From positions 124,001 to 188,000 of the forward strand of contig NZ_CP165628.1 of NCBI RefSeq assembly GCF_041200025.1: DNA of 64,000 bases, in the 5' to 3' direction. The position numbers and the translations under genes were made by a program. This DNA is from Rouxiella sp. WC2420. GTDB lineage: Bacteria; Pseudomonadota; Gammaproteobacteria; Enterobacterales; Enterobacteriaceae. Below are positions 7,389 through 16,726 of the stretch, piece by piece. Numbering within the stretch: position 1 is the first letter of the stretch; each line of letters starts with the position of its first letter. A model generated the notes under the pieces. That model did no database searches. It had not been told where the DNA came from and worked only from the letters and a program-made list of their open reading frames with translations.

Positions 7389-8741
7389 TTAAGAATACAG
7401 GTCTATCAAGAATCCCAAATCTTCTTGCTGGTCCAGCATCTCAAGCTGCATAAACAAGGCTCTGGCATTGGGCAGAGCGGCGCAGCAGTCCACAAATTTT
7501 TGCAGGCGATCGGCAGAGGTGAAAGGTTCCACAAGGCTGCCTTTCGCCAGTTTGCGTTCTGCTTCCAGCACGCGGCCATCTTTAAGGGTGACAGTAATGC
7601 GATGCGGCAGGCGCTCAGCCGGCGGGGTGTCTTTCTCCTGCTCGGCGCTATAGGCACGCATGGTGATGCGGGCCAATCTGGCAGGATCGGTCAACTGGGC
7701 AACCCGCTCCGCCGTAAAATCTCGGACCCCTAATGCGCCATTGCGCAGCACGGTATCGACACAGTATTGCATCGAAAAACGAGCCTGCATTTCGTCCTGA
7801 GGCAGCTCATAGGCCAGATTGCGTTGATTGGCGATGCCGACCAGCGTATCTACGCTGACTACCTCGGCATCGGCAAAATCGTGCTGTTCGCGCAGATCGG
7901 CCAACGCATCGATAATCATATGCGTGGAGCCGCAGCACGGATGGCGTTTTGGCATTACTCCCGTGGTTTCAATGACGTGTTTTTGTGTGGAAAGAATGGC
8001 TGCAATGTCCCAACCCGTGGCCGACGCGCCGCCAAACATTTCCATAAATCCCTGCGGGGCTTCCAAAATGTCGATGCGCCCGCGCATGCCCTGATCGGCA
8101 AAACGCGCCGCATCTATCGCGTTACGGGCTGCCCATCCTGCATGTAATGGTTTGATCGGTGTGCCGAATTGCCCCTTGGTGCCGGAGGCAAAACTTACCG
8201 CGTTACTCAGCGTTCGCGCGATGCCTGCCTCATCCAGGCCCATCAGCCAAGCCACGCCCGCCGCGGTGCCGATACAGCCCACGGTCGAGGTGCCGTGCCA
8301 GCCTGCGGTGTAATGCGAAGGCCCAACGCCCATGCCGACAAAAGCCTGAGCTTGCAAACCGATCAGATAGGCATCGATCAGCCGGCCGCCGCTGGCATTA
8401 GTTTCATCGGCAACGGCCAACAGGGCGGGAACCAGCACCGCCGAGGCGTGGCTCATGCCCGGCTGGAAATTGTCGTCATAATCGATGGCGTGGGCCGCGG
8501 TGGCGTTGAGCAGTGCGGCGATCGCGGCCGGAGCTTTGCCGCCGCCAATCACGCTGGCACCAGCATCAGGATTGAGATAGTCCTCGAACGCCCGGCGCAC
8601 GGCCAGACTCGAAAAATCATTTTGTCCGGCATAGAGACAGGCCAGCGTATCGGTAATGGCAATCCGCGCCAACTCCCTCGCGCGAGGACTAAACTGGTCT
8701 TGACGACAACTCCAGTCGGCAATGGCTTCAATCACGTTCAT
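7389..8741 (-). CDS. MmgE/PrpD family protein
   Basis: 450 residues, the usual length for the family of 2-methylcitrate dehydratase-like proteins. Visible are HAIDYDDNFQPGMSHASAVLVPALLA near residue 80, the GWHGTSTVGCIGTAAG segment and the CCGSTH motif in the middle. Members dehydrate or isomerise hydroxy or amide-containing acids without iron-sulphur clusters, but most are uncharacterised. It is the last gene of the minus-strand M20/ABC-importer operon, so the substrate probably comes from the imported compound. 29 bp separate it from the serine hydrolase. Confidence 0.85.
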   Translation of the reverse strand: MNVIEAIADWSCRQDQFSPRARELARIAITDTLACLYAGQNDFSSLAVRRAFEDYLNPDAGASVIGGGKAPAAIAALLNATAAHAIDYDDNFQPGMSHASAVLVPALLAVADETNASGGRLIDAYLIGLQAQAFVGMGVGPSHYTAGWHGTSTVGCIGTAAGVAWLMGLDEAGIARTLSNAVSFASGTKGQFGTPIKPLHAGWAARNAIDAARFADQGMRGRIDILEAPQGFMEMFGGASATGWDIAAILSTQKHVIETTGVMPKRHPCCGSTHMIIDALADLREQHDFADAEVVSVDTLVGIANQRNLAYELPQDEMQARFSMQYCVDTVLRNGALGVRDFTAERVAQLTDPARLARITMRAYSAEQEKDTPPAERLPHRITVTLKDGRVLEAERKLAKGSLVEPFTSADRLQKFVDCCAALPNARALFMQLEMLDQQEDLGFLIDLYS

Positions 8742-8770
8742 TTTGATACCTGCTTAAATTGTTATGAAAT

Positions 8771-9706
8771 TCAGGAAAGTAACAGGTCCATGAGTTTGCC
8801 GACCTGGAACCGATTGACGCTGCGCCCTGCGATGTCAGTGTTCACGCGGTGAACCACCACGGCGTCCAGCGCAGGCATCACCAGGCAGTAATGCCCGCCC
8901 GCGCCGTAGGCATAAAAGCTGCCTTCTGGCAGTTCACAGCCGGGGAAGGCGATGCCTTGACGAGCCAGCCACCACATGTAGCCATAGGCGCCGCGATCGC
9001 CCGCGTCGGAATAGGGCATCAGGCTTTGGCGAACCCAGGAGGCGGGCAGAATTTCTTTGCCGCCCCACATTCCCTGCTGCAAATAAAGCTGACCAAAGCG
9101 GGCTAAATCGCGTGTTGAAAGCCGGAACGGATAAGCGGGATGCTGCGATTTTTCGGCAGATTCCAGCCAGCCATCTCGGCGTTCGTTGCTGTAGCGGTAA
9201 TCTTGCATTCCCAATGGCCGGGCGATTTGCTCGAGAAAAGCCTGATGAATATCCAAGCCGGTCATTTGCCGAAAGGCAGTGCCCAGCGCATTGAAATCCC
9301 AGTTGTTATAGCTCCACAGGCACCCCGGCGGCTGGCTGTGACGCGGCGGTTTGATGCGCGTCATCCACGGAGTTTCATAGTTGGCCGGATGAAATATTCC
9401 TGAACGAGCGACCAGTAAATCGTACAGCGTGGCGCTGAGTTCAACCTCGCTCAGCGGGTCGATATCATTGATTTTAAGTTCGGCCAGAGTCAGCGATAAA
9501 TCAAAATTTCCCTGCGCCACCTGAATGCCAATCAGCGCGCTGAGAAAGCTTTTACGCATTGAATGACAAAGAAAACGCTGCTGCATATCGCCGTAAGTAA
9601 AACGCGTCTCGCCGCCCTGAATCACCAGCAGCGCATCGCATTGGCTGCTTTCACACAGCCGCAGCAACCCTTCCCATCCGTTTCGGGGCATTAAATTGTG
9701 AGTCAT
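8771..9706 (-). CDS. Serine hydrolase, class C beta-lactamase/esterase fold
   Basis: 311 residues. S49-x-x-K52 (SMRK) and a YNN at about residue 133 give the active-site set of class C beta-lactamase-like esterases and peptidases; the third motif is not obvious. There is no signal peptide, so it acts in the cytoplasm, unlike a true periplasmic beta-lactamase. Located between an ABC-importer ATPase gene and an MmgE/PrpD gene, it probably cleaves an ester, lactam or amide bond in the imported substrate. Confidence 0.8.
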   Translation of the reverse strand: MTHNLMPRNGWEGLLRLCESSQCDALLVIQGGETRFTYGDMQQRFLCHSMRKSFLSALIGIQVAQGNFDLSLTLAELKINDIDPLSEVELSATLYDLLVARSGIFHPANYETPWMTRIKPPRHSQPPGCLWSYNNWDFNALGTAFRQMTGLDIHQAFLEQIARPLGMQDYRYSNERRDGWLESAEKSQHPAYPFRLSTRDLARFGQLYLQQGMWGGKEILPASWVRQSLMPYSDAGDRGAYGYMWWLARQGIAFPGCELPEGSFYAYGAGGHYCLVMPALDAVVVHRVNTDIAGRSVNRFQVGKLMDLLLS

Positions 9707-9722
9707 GGATGTGTCCTGAAGC

Positions 9723-10535
9723 TTAGTGGCTGCTCGCCGCCAAAAATTGTTGTGTATAAGGCTGGGTTGCCGCGCCGCGACGGATCTCGTCCGCGGTCAT
9801 CTCTTCCAGCAGTTTTCCCTGATGCATTATCGCCACGCGGTCACACAAGTGCGTGACCACGGCTAAATCGTGAGTCACCATCAGATAGGTCAGATTGCGC
9901 TGGCGGCGCAAGGTTTTCAGCAGGTTAAGAATTTCGGCCTGGACTGAAACGTCCAGCGCAGAAGTTGGCTCATCCAGCAGCAGCACCTGGGGTTCGATAA
10001 TCAGCGCGCGGGCGAGAGCAACGCGCTGGCGTTGACCACCAGAAAGCTGGTGCGGGTAGCGGTAGCGAAAAGCGTCGCTAAGACCGAGGGAGGTGAGGAC
10101 ATCGCTGATGCGCTCCTCGCGGCGGTCCATACCGTGGATGACCAGCGGCTCGAGCAGCGTGTGATAGACCATTTTTCGCGGATGCAGCGAGGCGTAGGGG
10201 TCCTGAAATACCATCTGGATTTGCCGATAATAGGCTTTATCGCGCACCGGATGCTGTTCACGATTTTGATAAAGTATCGCGCCATCGTACTGAGTATTCT
10301 GCCCGGTCAGGGTGCGTAAAATGGTCGATTTTCCGCAGCCCGATTCGCCAATCAGCCCGTAGCTTTCACCGCGCGCAATGTTCAAGGAAACTTTATCGAC
10401 AATCAAACGTCGGCGATGGCCTTTTCCGAAAGCGATGCTTAAATCTACGGTTTCAATCATTCGGTCGGCTGCCAGCGGGACGGCCTTGGCCTCTTCACCT
10501 GACATGGGTTTAGCTTCTTCGGCCAAACTATTCAT
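9723..10535 (-). CDS. Oligopeptide-type ABC importer ATPase (OppF/DppF-like)
   Basis: 270 residues. Walker A GESGCGKS at 63-70, signature LSGGQRQR at about 163 and Walker B VLLLDEPTSALD. This is the DppF-like half of a heterodimeric ATPase; it lacks the C-terminal cysteine cluster of some DppF proteins and ends shortly after the QPYTQQFL motif. Its ATG overlaps the stop of the preceding ATPase (ATGA), showing translational coupling. Confidence 0.88.
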   Translation of the reverse strand: MNSLAEEAKPMSGEEAKAVPLAADRMIETVDLSIAFGKGHRRRLIVDKVSLNIARGESYGLIGESGCGKSTILRTLTGQNTQYDGAILYQNREQHPVRDKAYYRQIQMVFQDPYASLHPRKMVYHTLLEPLVIHGMDRREERISDVLTSLGLSDAFRYRYPHQLSGGQRQRVALARALIIEPQVLLLDEPTSALDVSVQAEILNLLKTLRRQRNLTYLMVTHDLAVVTHLCDRVAIMHQGKLLEEMTADEIRRGAATQPYTQQFLAASSH

Positions 10536-11398
10536 AGGGCTTCTCCATAGCGATACACCGGGCCGGTCAACCAGGCGGGATCACGAGCGGGGATCGACAG
10601 CATATCTACCGGATGATGCAAGTCAGGCTGGCTCGCCAGCAGGGCGCGGGTATAAGGATGTTTAGCGAGATGCAGCTGGTCGGCGGCGATTTCTTCGAGA
10701 ATACGTCCGGCGTACATCACCAGCGCACGGTCACAAAAGCTTGAGACCAGGCTCAGGTCGTGGGTAATAAATAGCAGCCCGGTTTTACGGCGTTCAAGCA
10801 ATGCGTCGAGCACGGAAAGTACCTGCTGGCGCACCGTGACATCGAGGGCTGAAGTGGGTTCGTCGGCAATGATCAAATCCGGTTCAGGGATTAGCATCAT
10901 CGCAATCATGATGCGCTGCCCCATACCGCCGGAAATTTCGTGTGGATAAAGCTCGAAAACCCGCTGCGGATCGCGAATGTTTACCGCTTCCAGCATCTGC
11001 ATCGCCTTGGCCCGTGCGTCCTTTTCACTGACGCTAAAGTGTATGCGATAGGCTTCGGTAATTTGATAACCCACCCGCATCAGCGGATTCAGCGAGAATT
11101 TCGGATCCTGCATGATCATCGAAATCCTTTTTCCTCGGATCTTGCGCATTTCACGTTCCGAGGATTTTAAAAGATCGATATCACCGAAACGCATTTTCGT
11201 TGCACTAACGGTAGCGCCGCGCGGAGTGAGTTTTAACAGCGAACGTCCGGTCAACGACTTGCCGGAACCGGACTCGCCGACAATCGCGACCTTTTCACGC
11301 CCGACGGAAAAAGAAATATCGCGCACGGCGTGATGATCCTGACGATGGCCTTTGAACACCACGTTCAGATTCTCGACTTCCAGCAATTTTTCAGTCAT
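10532..11398 (-). CDS. Oligopeptide-type ABC importer ATPase (OppD/DppD-like)
   Basis: 288 residues from ATG 11398. Walker A GESGSGKS at 41-48, signature ISGGMGQR and Walker B LIIADEPTSALD; ends with the HPYTRALLASQPDLHH region typical of DppD. The open frame extends 30 codons upstream into the permease gene, but conserved sequence begins at MTEKLLEVEN and this ATG overlaps the permease stop by 8 nt, so 11398 is preferred. Confidence 0.88.
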   Translation of the reverse strand: MTEKLLEVENLNVVFKGHRQDHHAVRDISFSVGREKVAIVGESGSGKSLTGRSLLKLTPRGATVSATKMRFGDIDLLKSSEREMRKIRGKRISMIMQDPKFSLNPLMRVGYQITEAYRIHFSVSEKDARAKAMQMLEAVNIRDPQRVFELYPHEISGGMGQRIMIAMMLIPEPDLIIADEPTSALDVTVRQQVLSVLDALLERRKTGLLFITHDLSLVSSFCDRALVMYAGRILEEIAADQLHLAKHPYTRALLASQPDLHHPVDMLSIPARDPAWLTGPVYRYGEAL

Positions 11399-12326
11399 GT
11401 CGCAGGTCCAATACGTCGCGCAGGCCGTCACCAAACAGGTTAAACGCCAGGCTGGTGAAAAGAATCGACAGGCCGGGGATCGCGGCAATCGTCCAGTTAG
11501 TCATCATGAATTGGCGACCTGATGACAGCATCGCGCCCCATTCCGGGCTGGGTGCCTGCGCGCCAAGGCCGAGAAAGCCGAGGCCCGATGCAGTAAGGAT
11601 AATTCCCGCCATATTCAGCGTCAGGCGCACCACGACTGACGGCAGGCACATCGGGATAATGTGTCGCAGAATAATGCGCATTTGCGAGGCGCCCTGCAAA
11701 CGCACCGCCGCGACATAGTCCATTTTACGAATCGACAAGGCTTCTGCCCTTGCCAGACGGGCGATGGGAGGCCATGCGGAGAGCGAAATTGCGATAATGG
11801 CGTTTTCGATACCCGGACCCAGCGCCGCCACGAACCCCAACGCCAAAATCAGGCTGGGGAAGGCGAGGAAAATATCTACGATGCGCATCAGCACGGTATC
11901 GGTCCAGCCGCCAACGGTGCCAGCGATAGTGCCGACCAGCAGGCCAATCGGCCCGACAATCAGCGCGCTCAGGCAGGTGATGTAGAGCGTGATACGCGCG
12001 CCATAAATCAGTCGACTGAAGATATCGCGGCCCAGCTCGTCGGTGCCAAGCCAATATTCGTGGCTTGGTGGAGCCAGGCGAATTTGCAGATTTTGGGCAT
12101 AAATATTATGGGTGGTCAGCCAAGGGGCAAAGATTGCCGCGAAGGCGATGATCACGATGACGATTAGACCAAACATCGCCGAAGTGTTGCGTCGAAAGCG
12201 TCGCCATTGGCCAAGGCTTTGCTGAACCCTTGCCTGCCAGGGCGTGGAAGGAATGGGCGCGTCTAGCCAGCTGCGTAGTGAGCGACGGGCAGAGCGGTCA
12301 ACCTGGGTTTTCGCAGAATCTGTCAT
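11391..12326 (-). CDS. ABC importer permease (DppC/OppC-like)
   Basis: 311 residues. An N-terminal cytoplasmic tail is followed by TM1 (MFGLIVIVIIAFAAIFAPWL), the LGTDELGRDIFSRLIYGAR motif of DppC-type permeases and the EAA loop AEALSIRKMDYVAAVRLQGAS. It pairs with the DppB-like permease encoded just upstream through an ATGA overlap. AGGAG lies 5 nt before the ATG. Confidence 0.9.
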   Translation of the reverse strand: MTDSAKTQVDRSARRSLRSWLDAPIPSTPWQARVQQSLGQWRRFRRNTSAMFGLIVIVIIAFAAIFAPWLTTHNIYAQNLQIRLAPPSHEYWLGTDELGRDIFSRLIYGARITLYITCLSALIVGPIGLLVGTIAGTVGGWTDTVLMRIVDIFLAFPSLILALGFVAALGPGIENAIIAISLSAWPPIARLARAEALSIRKMDYVAAVRLQGASQMRIILRHIIPMCLPSVVVRLTLNMAGIILTASGLGFLGLGAQAPSPEWGAMLSSGRQFMMTNWTIAAIPGLSILFTSLAFNLFGDGLRDVLDLRHD

Positions 12327-13405
12327 GATTGCTCCTGGCGGGTGCGCGGATCGAAAATTCGATACAGCAGGTCGCAGATAAGGTTTAGCACGACGAAAAT
12401 CACGCCGATCAGCAGCGAACAGCCGACTACGGCGTTCATGTCCCCAGCCAGCATGGCGTTGGTCAGGTAACGGCCAAAGCCCGGCCAGGCGAAGACAGTT
12501 TCAGTTAATACTGCACCTTCGAGTAAAAATGCATACGAAAGCGCCACCACTGTCACCACCTGCACCGCCACATTGCGGAAAGCGTGTACCCACACGCTAC
12601 GTGCCCAAGACAATCCTTTGACTCGTGCGGTGATCACGTATTCCTGCGACAGCTGTTCAATCATGAAACTGCGGGTCATGCGGCTGATGTAAGACAAACC
12701 GCTGAGGCCAAGAATCGACGCGGGTAAAATCAGGTGGCTGAAAACGTTGCGAAATGCTTCCCAGTTTCCGGCGATAGCGGTATCAATCAGATAAAATCCG
12801 GTAACCTGATGAACGTCGAACTCATACATAAAATCAATGCGTCCTGGCCCGCCGATCCAGCCCAGCGTGGCGTAAAACAGCACCAGCCCCATCAACCCCA
12901 GCCAGAAATTGGGTGCCGAATGGCCGAGTAAACCGATGAACCGAATGCAGTGATCGAACCAGGTATTGCGATACATCGCCGATAATACGCCCGCCGGAAT
13001 GCCCAGACAGGTACCGATAATTGCCGCCAGACTGGCCAGCTCGATAGTGGCAGGAAACACGCGGGCGATGTCCTCGCTTACCGGATGCCCAGTGGTCAGC
13101 GAGGTGCCAAAATTCAGCATGCAGACATTTTTCAGATACATCAAAAATTGTTCCCACAGCGGCTTATCAAGCCCCAACAGGTGATACATTTTTTGATAGG
13201 CTTCCTGGCTGGCGTTATCTCCCAACACGGAAACTACCGGGTCAATAGGTAGCAACCGACCAATAAAGAAGGTCAGTGCCGCCAGCCCCAGCAGGGTAAC
13301 GGCTACCGACACCAGCAGTTTGAGCAACGCGGTGGCCTGTTCAAGCACCCTGACGCGCAGCGGATCTGCGGGGTGCGCGCCCGCAGTGGAATCAATCAGC
13401 GACAT
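12323..13405 (-). CDS. ABC importer permease (DppB/OppB-like)
   Basis: 360 residues, longer than DppB (339) because of an N-terminal tail of about 25 residues. It has the GxxxPxDPVVSVLGDNAS segment, the LNFGTSLTTGHPVSEDI motif and the EAA region LSQEYVITARVKGLSWARSVWVHAFRN. Forms the channel with the DppC-like partner. Followed in the operon by the second permease with 4-nt overlap. Confidence 0.9.
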   Translation of the reverse strand: MSLIDSTAGAHPADPLRVRVLEQATALLKLLVSVAVTLLGLAALTFFIGRLLPIDPVVSVLGDNASQEAYQKMYHLLGLDKPLWEQFLMYLKNVCMLNFGTSLTTGHPVSEDIARVFPATIELASLAAIIGTCLGIPAGVLSAMYRNTWFDHCIRFIGLLGHSAPNFWLGLMGLVLFYATLGWIGGPGRIDFMYEFDVHQVTGFYLIDTAIAGNWEAFRNVFSHLILPASILGLSGLSYISRMTRSFMIEQLSQEYVITARVKGLSWARSVWVHAFRNVAVQVVTVVALSYAFLLEGAVLTETVFAWPGFGRYLTNAMLAGDMNAVVGCSLLIGVIFVVLNLICDLLYRIFDPRTRQEQS

Positions 13406-13441
13406 CGGTAGTCCTCCGTTATGCCAGAGTGGCGGCGATAG

Positions 13442-15073
13442 TTATTTCGACGCGTCGGCGTAATAAACGCGGAACCCGTTCCAGGTCCAGTTTTTCACGT
13501 TCTTATTCAGACCTGCGGTGTTATACATCTGGAACATGATGGCGAACGGGCCTTGCTGCATCTGTTCTTCCTGTAGCTGGTGGTAGAGCGCGATGCGTTT
13601 TTGGTCGTCCGGCTCCAACAGTGCAGCGTTGACCTGTTTATTCATAGCCGGATCAAAGTAGGAGGCGCGCCAGCTTGGATACTGGGTTTTCTTGGCCTCT
13701 TTACTGTTGTCCGGGTTGGCTACCAGCCGCGAGGCATTACCGTAGGCATCCGGCACTGAGGTTTGCCAGGCCATCATGGCGCTCTGGAATTCACGTCCGC
13801 GTACGCGGCTGAACAATTGGGCATTGGCCATGCTCTCAATTGACAGTTTTACGCCGATTTTCGCCGCATTTTCCTGAGTGTTCTGCGCAATAGGCGCCGA
13901 GTGTGGCAGGGTGCCAATATAAATTTTGGCAGAGAAACCATTTGGATAACCCGCTTCGGTCAGCAACTGTTTCGCCTTGGCCAAATCCAATTTGAACGGC
14001 TGACCCTGTTGTTTATCCAGCGCACCAAAGGCCCCGAGCTGAACAAAGCTGGCACGCGGCACGCCGAGATACGGCATTACTGTGGAAGCAAGCCCTTGAT
14101 AATCAATCAGGTAGCGCATTGCCAGCCGCACCTTTGGATTTTTGAAAATTGGGTCTTCGGCGTTCATGGTCCAGAAGAACAGCTGCGGTTTCAGCACTTT
14201 CTCAATATTCACTTTGCCGCTTTTATCTAAATCGCGCAGGTCATCCGGCGCTAGATCGCGGGCAATATCGACGTCTCCCTGGGTTAGCAGCAGTCGCTGG
14301 GTGCCGGTTTCGGCGACGTGACGAATTAAAATGCGCTGCAATTTCGGCTTGGTGCCGTAATAGTTTTCATTGGCTTGCAGCACCAAACCCTCTCCGGCAT
14401 TCCAGCGGGTCAATTGGTAAGGGCCGATACAGGCGGTGTGAGTGGTGAGATATTTATTACCCATGTCGTCGCCGACGGCGTTTTTCTCGACCAGCGTTTT
14501 ATCCAGCGTGATCGCGACATCGTTGGCGGCGATGGCCTGCAACACCAGATTGGTCGGATAAGGTTTATCGAGCTTCATTACCAGGGTGTCGTCGTCCGGT
14601 GCGGTGATTCGCTCTTTCACATTGTCCTTGGTGAAGCCGTATTCGGTCAGCGTGGCCGAATTGCCGAAGCCGAGCAGTACGACTCGCTGCAACGACCACG
14701 CCAGATCTTTGGCGCTGCCTTTATTGCCCGACGGGAACACCAGCCCGTTGTGTAAATGGAAGGTGATGGTCATACGGTCAGCAGAGACGTCCCAGCTTTT
14801 AGCCAGTAATGGAATGACTTTCGACTCGTCTTTCGGATCGAAATCTACCAGCGAATCACAGGTATTCTGGATGATTTCATTGGTCACCACCTCGCCGATT
14901 TGCGCCGGGTCAAAGGTGCTAATGGCATCGATATTCCAGGCCATTACCAGCGAATCTGGCGGCGTTGCGGCTTGCGCGACTATCGGCATTACGCCTCCGG
15001 CCAGCGTTAAACCAATCAGCATCGGCAATAAACGCTTTCGAACGATGACGGCTGCTTTTCGAGTATTTTTCAT
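13442..15073 (-). CDS. Family 5 extracellular solute-binding protein
   Basis: 543 residues. A Sec signal peptide ends near VAQAA at residue 36. The mature part has DPAQIGEVVTNEIIQNTCDSLV, NGLVFPSGN and FNWTWNGF-like ends typical of SBP family 5, which binds peptides, nickel, or modified amino acids in the periplasm. The ATG overlaps the TAA of the M20 gene by one base (TAATG), so the two are translationally coupled. The ligand is unknown; the coupled amidohydrolase suggests an N-acylated amino acid or small peptide. Confidence 0.9.
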   Translation of the reverse strand: MKNTRKAAVIVRKRLLPMLIGLTLAGGVMPIVAQAATPPDSLVMAWNIDAISTFDPAQIGEVVTNEIIQNTCDSLVDFDPKDESKVIPLLAKSWDVSADRMTITFHLHNGLVFPSGNKGSAKDLAWSLQRVVLLGFGNSATLTEYGFTKDNVKERITAPDDDTLVMKLDKPYPTNLVLQAIAANDVAITLDKTLVEKNAVGDDMGNKYLTTHTACIGPYQLTRWNAGEGLVLQANENYYGTKPKLQRILIRHVAETGTQRLLLTQGDVDIARDLAPDDLRDLDKSGKVNIEKVLKPQLFFWTMNAEDPIFKNPKVRLAMRYLIDYQGLASTVMPYLGVPRASFVQLGAFGALDKQQGQPFKLDLAKAKQLLTEAGYPNGFSAKIYIGTLPHSAPIAQNTQENAAKIGVKLSIESMANAQLFSRVRGREFQSAMMAWQTSVPDAYGNASRLVANPDNSKEAKKTQYPSWRASYFDPAMNKQVNAALLEPDDQKRIALYHQLQEEQMQQGPFAIMFQMYNTAGLNKNVKNWTWNGFRVYYADASK

Positions 15074-16524
15074 TATGCCTGCTCCCCTGACGGGCGCGGT
15101 TGCAGCGGTGGATTAACCTCAAGCGGGATCGGGCAAACGTAAGGCGTTTCGGCGGTGAGTTCGAAATGCGCGGTTTTCGCCTGTGCCAGCAAGACTTTAT
15201 CGGTCAGTGTGTCGATGGCGGTAGCGGCCATGATTTTCGCAACATAGGCCAGGCCTTTATGGGCCGCAGGCATTTTTCCCTGAGCGGTGAGCTGCCAGGA
15301 ATGGCCAGGTGTGCCGATGGCATAGGTGGGCACATGAGCCTGTACGGTCGGTATTTTCCAGCTGATATCGCCAACGTCAGTTGAGCCGAGCATCAGCTCG
15401 CCCGCGGCCTCCAGAGGCACGATAAATTCGCAAAGAGGGGAGGTTTGCTGGGGTTTTTTGATCCCGATACGACGATAGGCGCTGCTGAGATCTTCCGGGC
15501 TGAGCGTCGCCTGAATTTCTGCGGCAAAGGCTTTATCGGCCTCGTCAAATTCCAGCGGCCCCAGCAGTTCAAAGTTGCGCTGCATAGCCTGCTCCAGCGG
15601 CTCATTGCCAAGCAGGTTGGCGACGGCGCTCATAATGCTGATATCAACCTTGGTTTCGGTCATCATTGCCGCGCCATTGGCAACCTTTTTGACTCGCTCA
15701 TTGAGGTCGAACATAGCGTGGACGTCGCGGGAGCGGATGGCGTAGCGCACTGCCGCACGGGCCTGTACCACGTTGGGTGCAATGCCGCCGGAGTCGAGCA
15801 TCGCGTAGTGAATTCTGGAGTCGGAAGGAACGTGCTCGCGTAAATAGTTAACGCCGACGTTCATCAGCTCCACGGCGTCAAGCGCGCTGCGCCCCAAGTG
15901 TGGAGCCGCAGCGGCGTGAGAGGCACGGCCGTGGAACACAAAATCCATTCGAGTGTTGGCCAGTGATTCGGCGCGGGCGACCTCAGTAAAAGCGGCCGGG
16001 TGCCAAGTGATGGCGATATCGACATCGTCAAAGGCACCGGCGCGAGCCATAAAGGATTTTGCCGCACCGCCTTCTTCTGCCGGGCAGCCGTAATAGCGGA
16101 CACGGCCCGGCGTTCCGGTCTCGGCCAGCCAGTCTTTTAGCGCGGTAGCAGCCAACATGGCGGCGGAACCTAGCAGATTGTGGCCGCAGCCGTGACCGTG
16201 ACCATTGCCCGGTAAAGGTTCCTGATGAGCGACTCCGGCGACCTGACTCAGGCCCGGCAATGCATCATACTCGCCCAAAATAGCGATAATCGGCCCGCCT
16301 TTTCCGGCTTCTCCCATGACCGCAGTCGGAATTCCTGCAATGTTTTCGGTCACGATAAAACCTTGTTCCTTCAGCATGGCAGTATGTTCGGCCACTGAAC
16401 GGTACTCGGTATAGCAAATTTCTGGCATGCCCCAGACTCTGTCACTCAGAGCGGTGAACAGGGCTTTCTTGGCATCGACCAAACTCCAGACCAACTCTTT
16501 CTGCTGCGTAGATTCACTTTTCAC
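15073..16524 (-). CDS. M20 family amidohydrolase, AbgB-like (p-aminobenzoyl-glutamate hydrolase subunit type)
   Basis: 483 residues from the GTG at 16524, which has AAGGA 7 nt upstream; an upstream in-frame ATG at 16569 lacks a ribosome site. The metal and catalytic motifs of AbgB are present: NGHGHGCGHNLLGSAAM, YGCPAEEGGAAKSF, ITWHPAAFTE and a late VGTPGHSWQLTAQGK. AbgB is one half of a hydrolase cleaving p-aminobenzoyl-glutamate; no AbgA partner is present here, so this may be a stand-alone amidohydrolase of similar fold with another N-acyl amino acid substrate. First gene of the operon that continues through the ABC importer. Confidence 0.87.
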   Translation of the reverse strand: MKSESTQQKELVWSLVDAKKALFTALSDRVWGMPEICYTEYRSVAEHTAMLKEQGFIVTENIAGIPTAVMGEAGKGGPIIAILGEYDALPGLSQVAGVAHQEPLPGNGHGHGCGHNLLGSAAMLAATALKDWLAETGTPGRVRYYGCPAEEGGAAKSFMARAGAFDDVDIAITWHPAAFTEVARAESLANTRMDFVFHGRASHAAAAPHLGRSALDAVELMNVGVNYLREHVPSDSRIHYAMLDSGGIAPNVVQARAAVRYAIRSRDVHAMFDLNERVKKVANGAAMMTETKVDISIMSAVANLLGNEPLEQAMQRNFELLGPLEFDEADKAFAAEIQATLSPEDLSSAYRRIGIKKPQQTSPLCEFIVPLEAAGELMLGSTDVGDISWKIPTVQAHVPTYAIGTPGHSWQLTAQGKMPAAHKGLAYVAKIMAATAIDTLTDKVLLAQAKTAHFELTAETPYVCPIPLEVNPPLQPRPSGEQA

Positions 16525-16617
16525 TGTGGATTCCTTATACCGGGCTGCGGTGACGGATAACAAAATCAAGCGGGTTTGTTCAGAATGTGTTCAGCGTGGG
16601 CAAAGGTCCAATGAGAG

Positions 16618-16638
16618 TTTGGGATGCCTCATTCCAAA
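16618..16638. promoter_or_regulatory. Imperfect palindrome in the M20/ABC operon promoter region
   Basis: TTTGGGATG-CCT-CATTCCAAA: 9-bp arms with one mismatch around 3 bp, 94 bp upstream of the M20 start and just past the LysR gene. Its position is that of an activator site, so it is a candidate target for the LysR protein encoded next to it. Confidence 0.4.
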
Positions 16639-16726
16639 ATTGCATAGATCAGGACCAGAAAAGTCTATGTTACGATTTTGATTTCAAGAAGAAGGGGATT
16701 CCGACCCGCAGGCCGGAAAGAAAGGA

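Noticed and set aside
8771-9706. Antibiotic beta-lactamase
   Set aside because: The protein has the SxxK fold motif but no signal peptide and lies in a catabolic ABC operon, so a cytoplasmic esterase or amidase is more likely.
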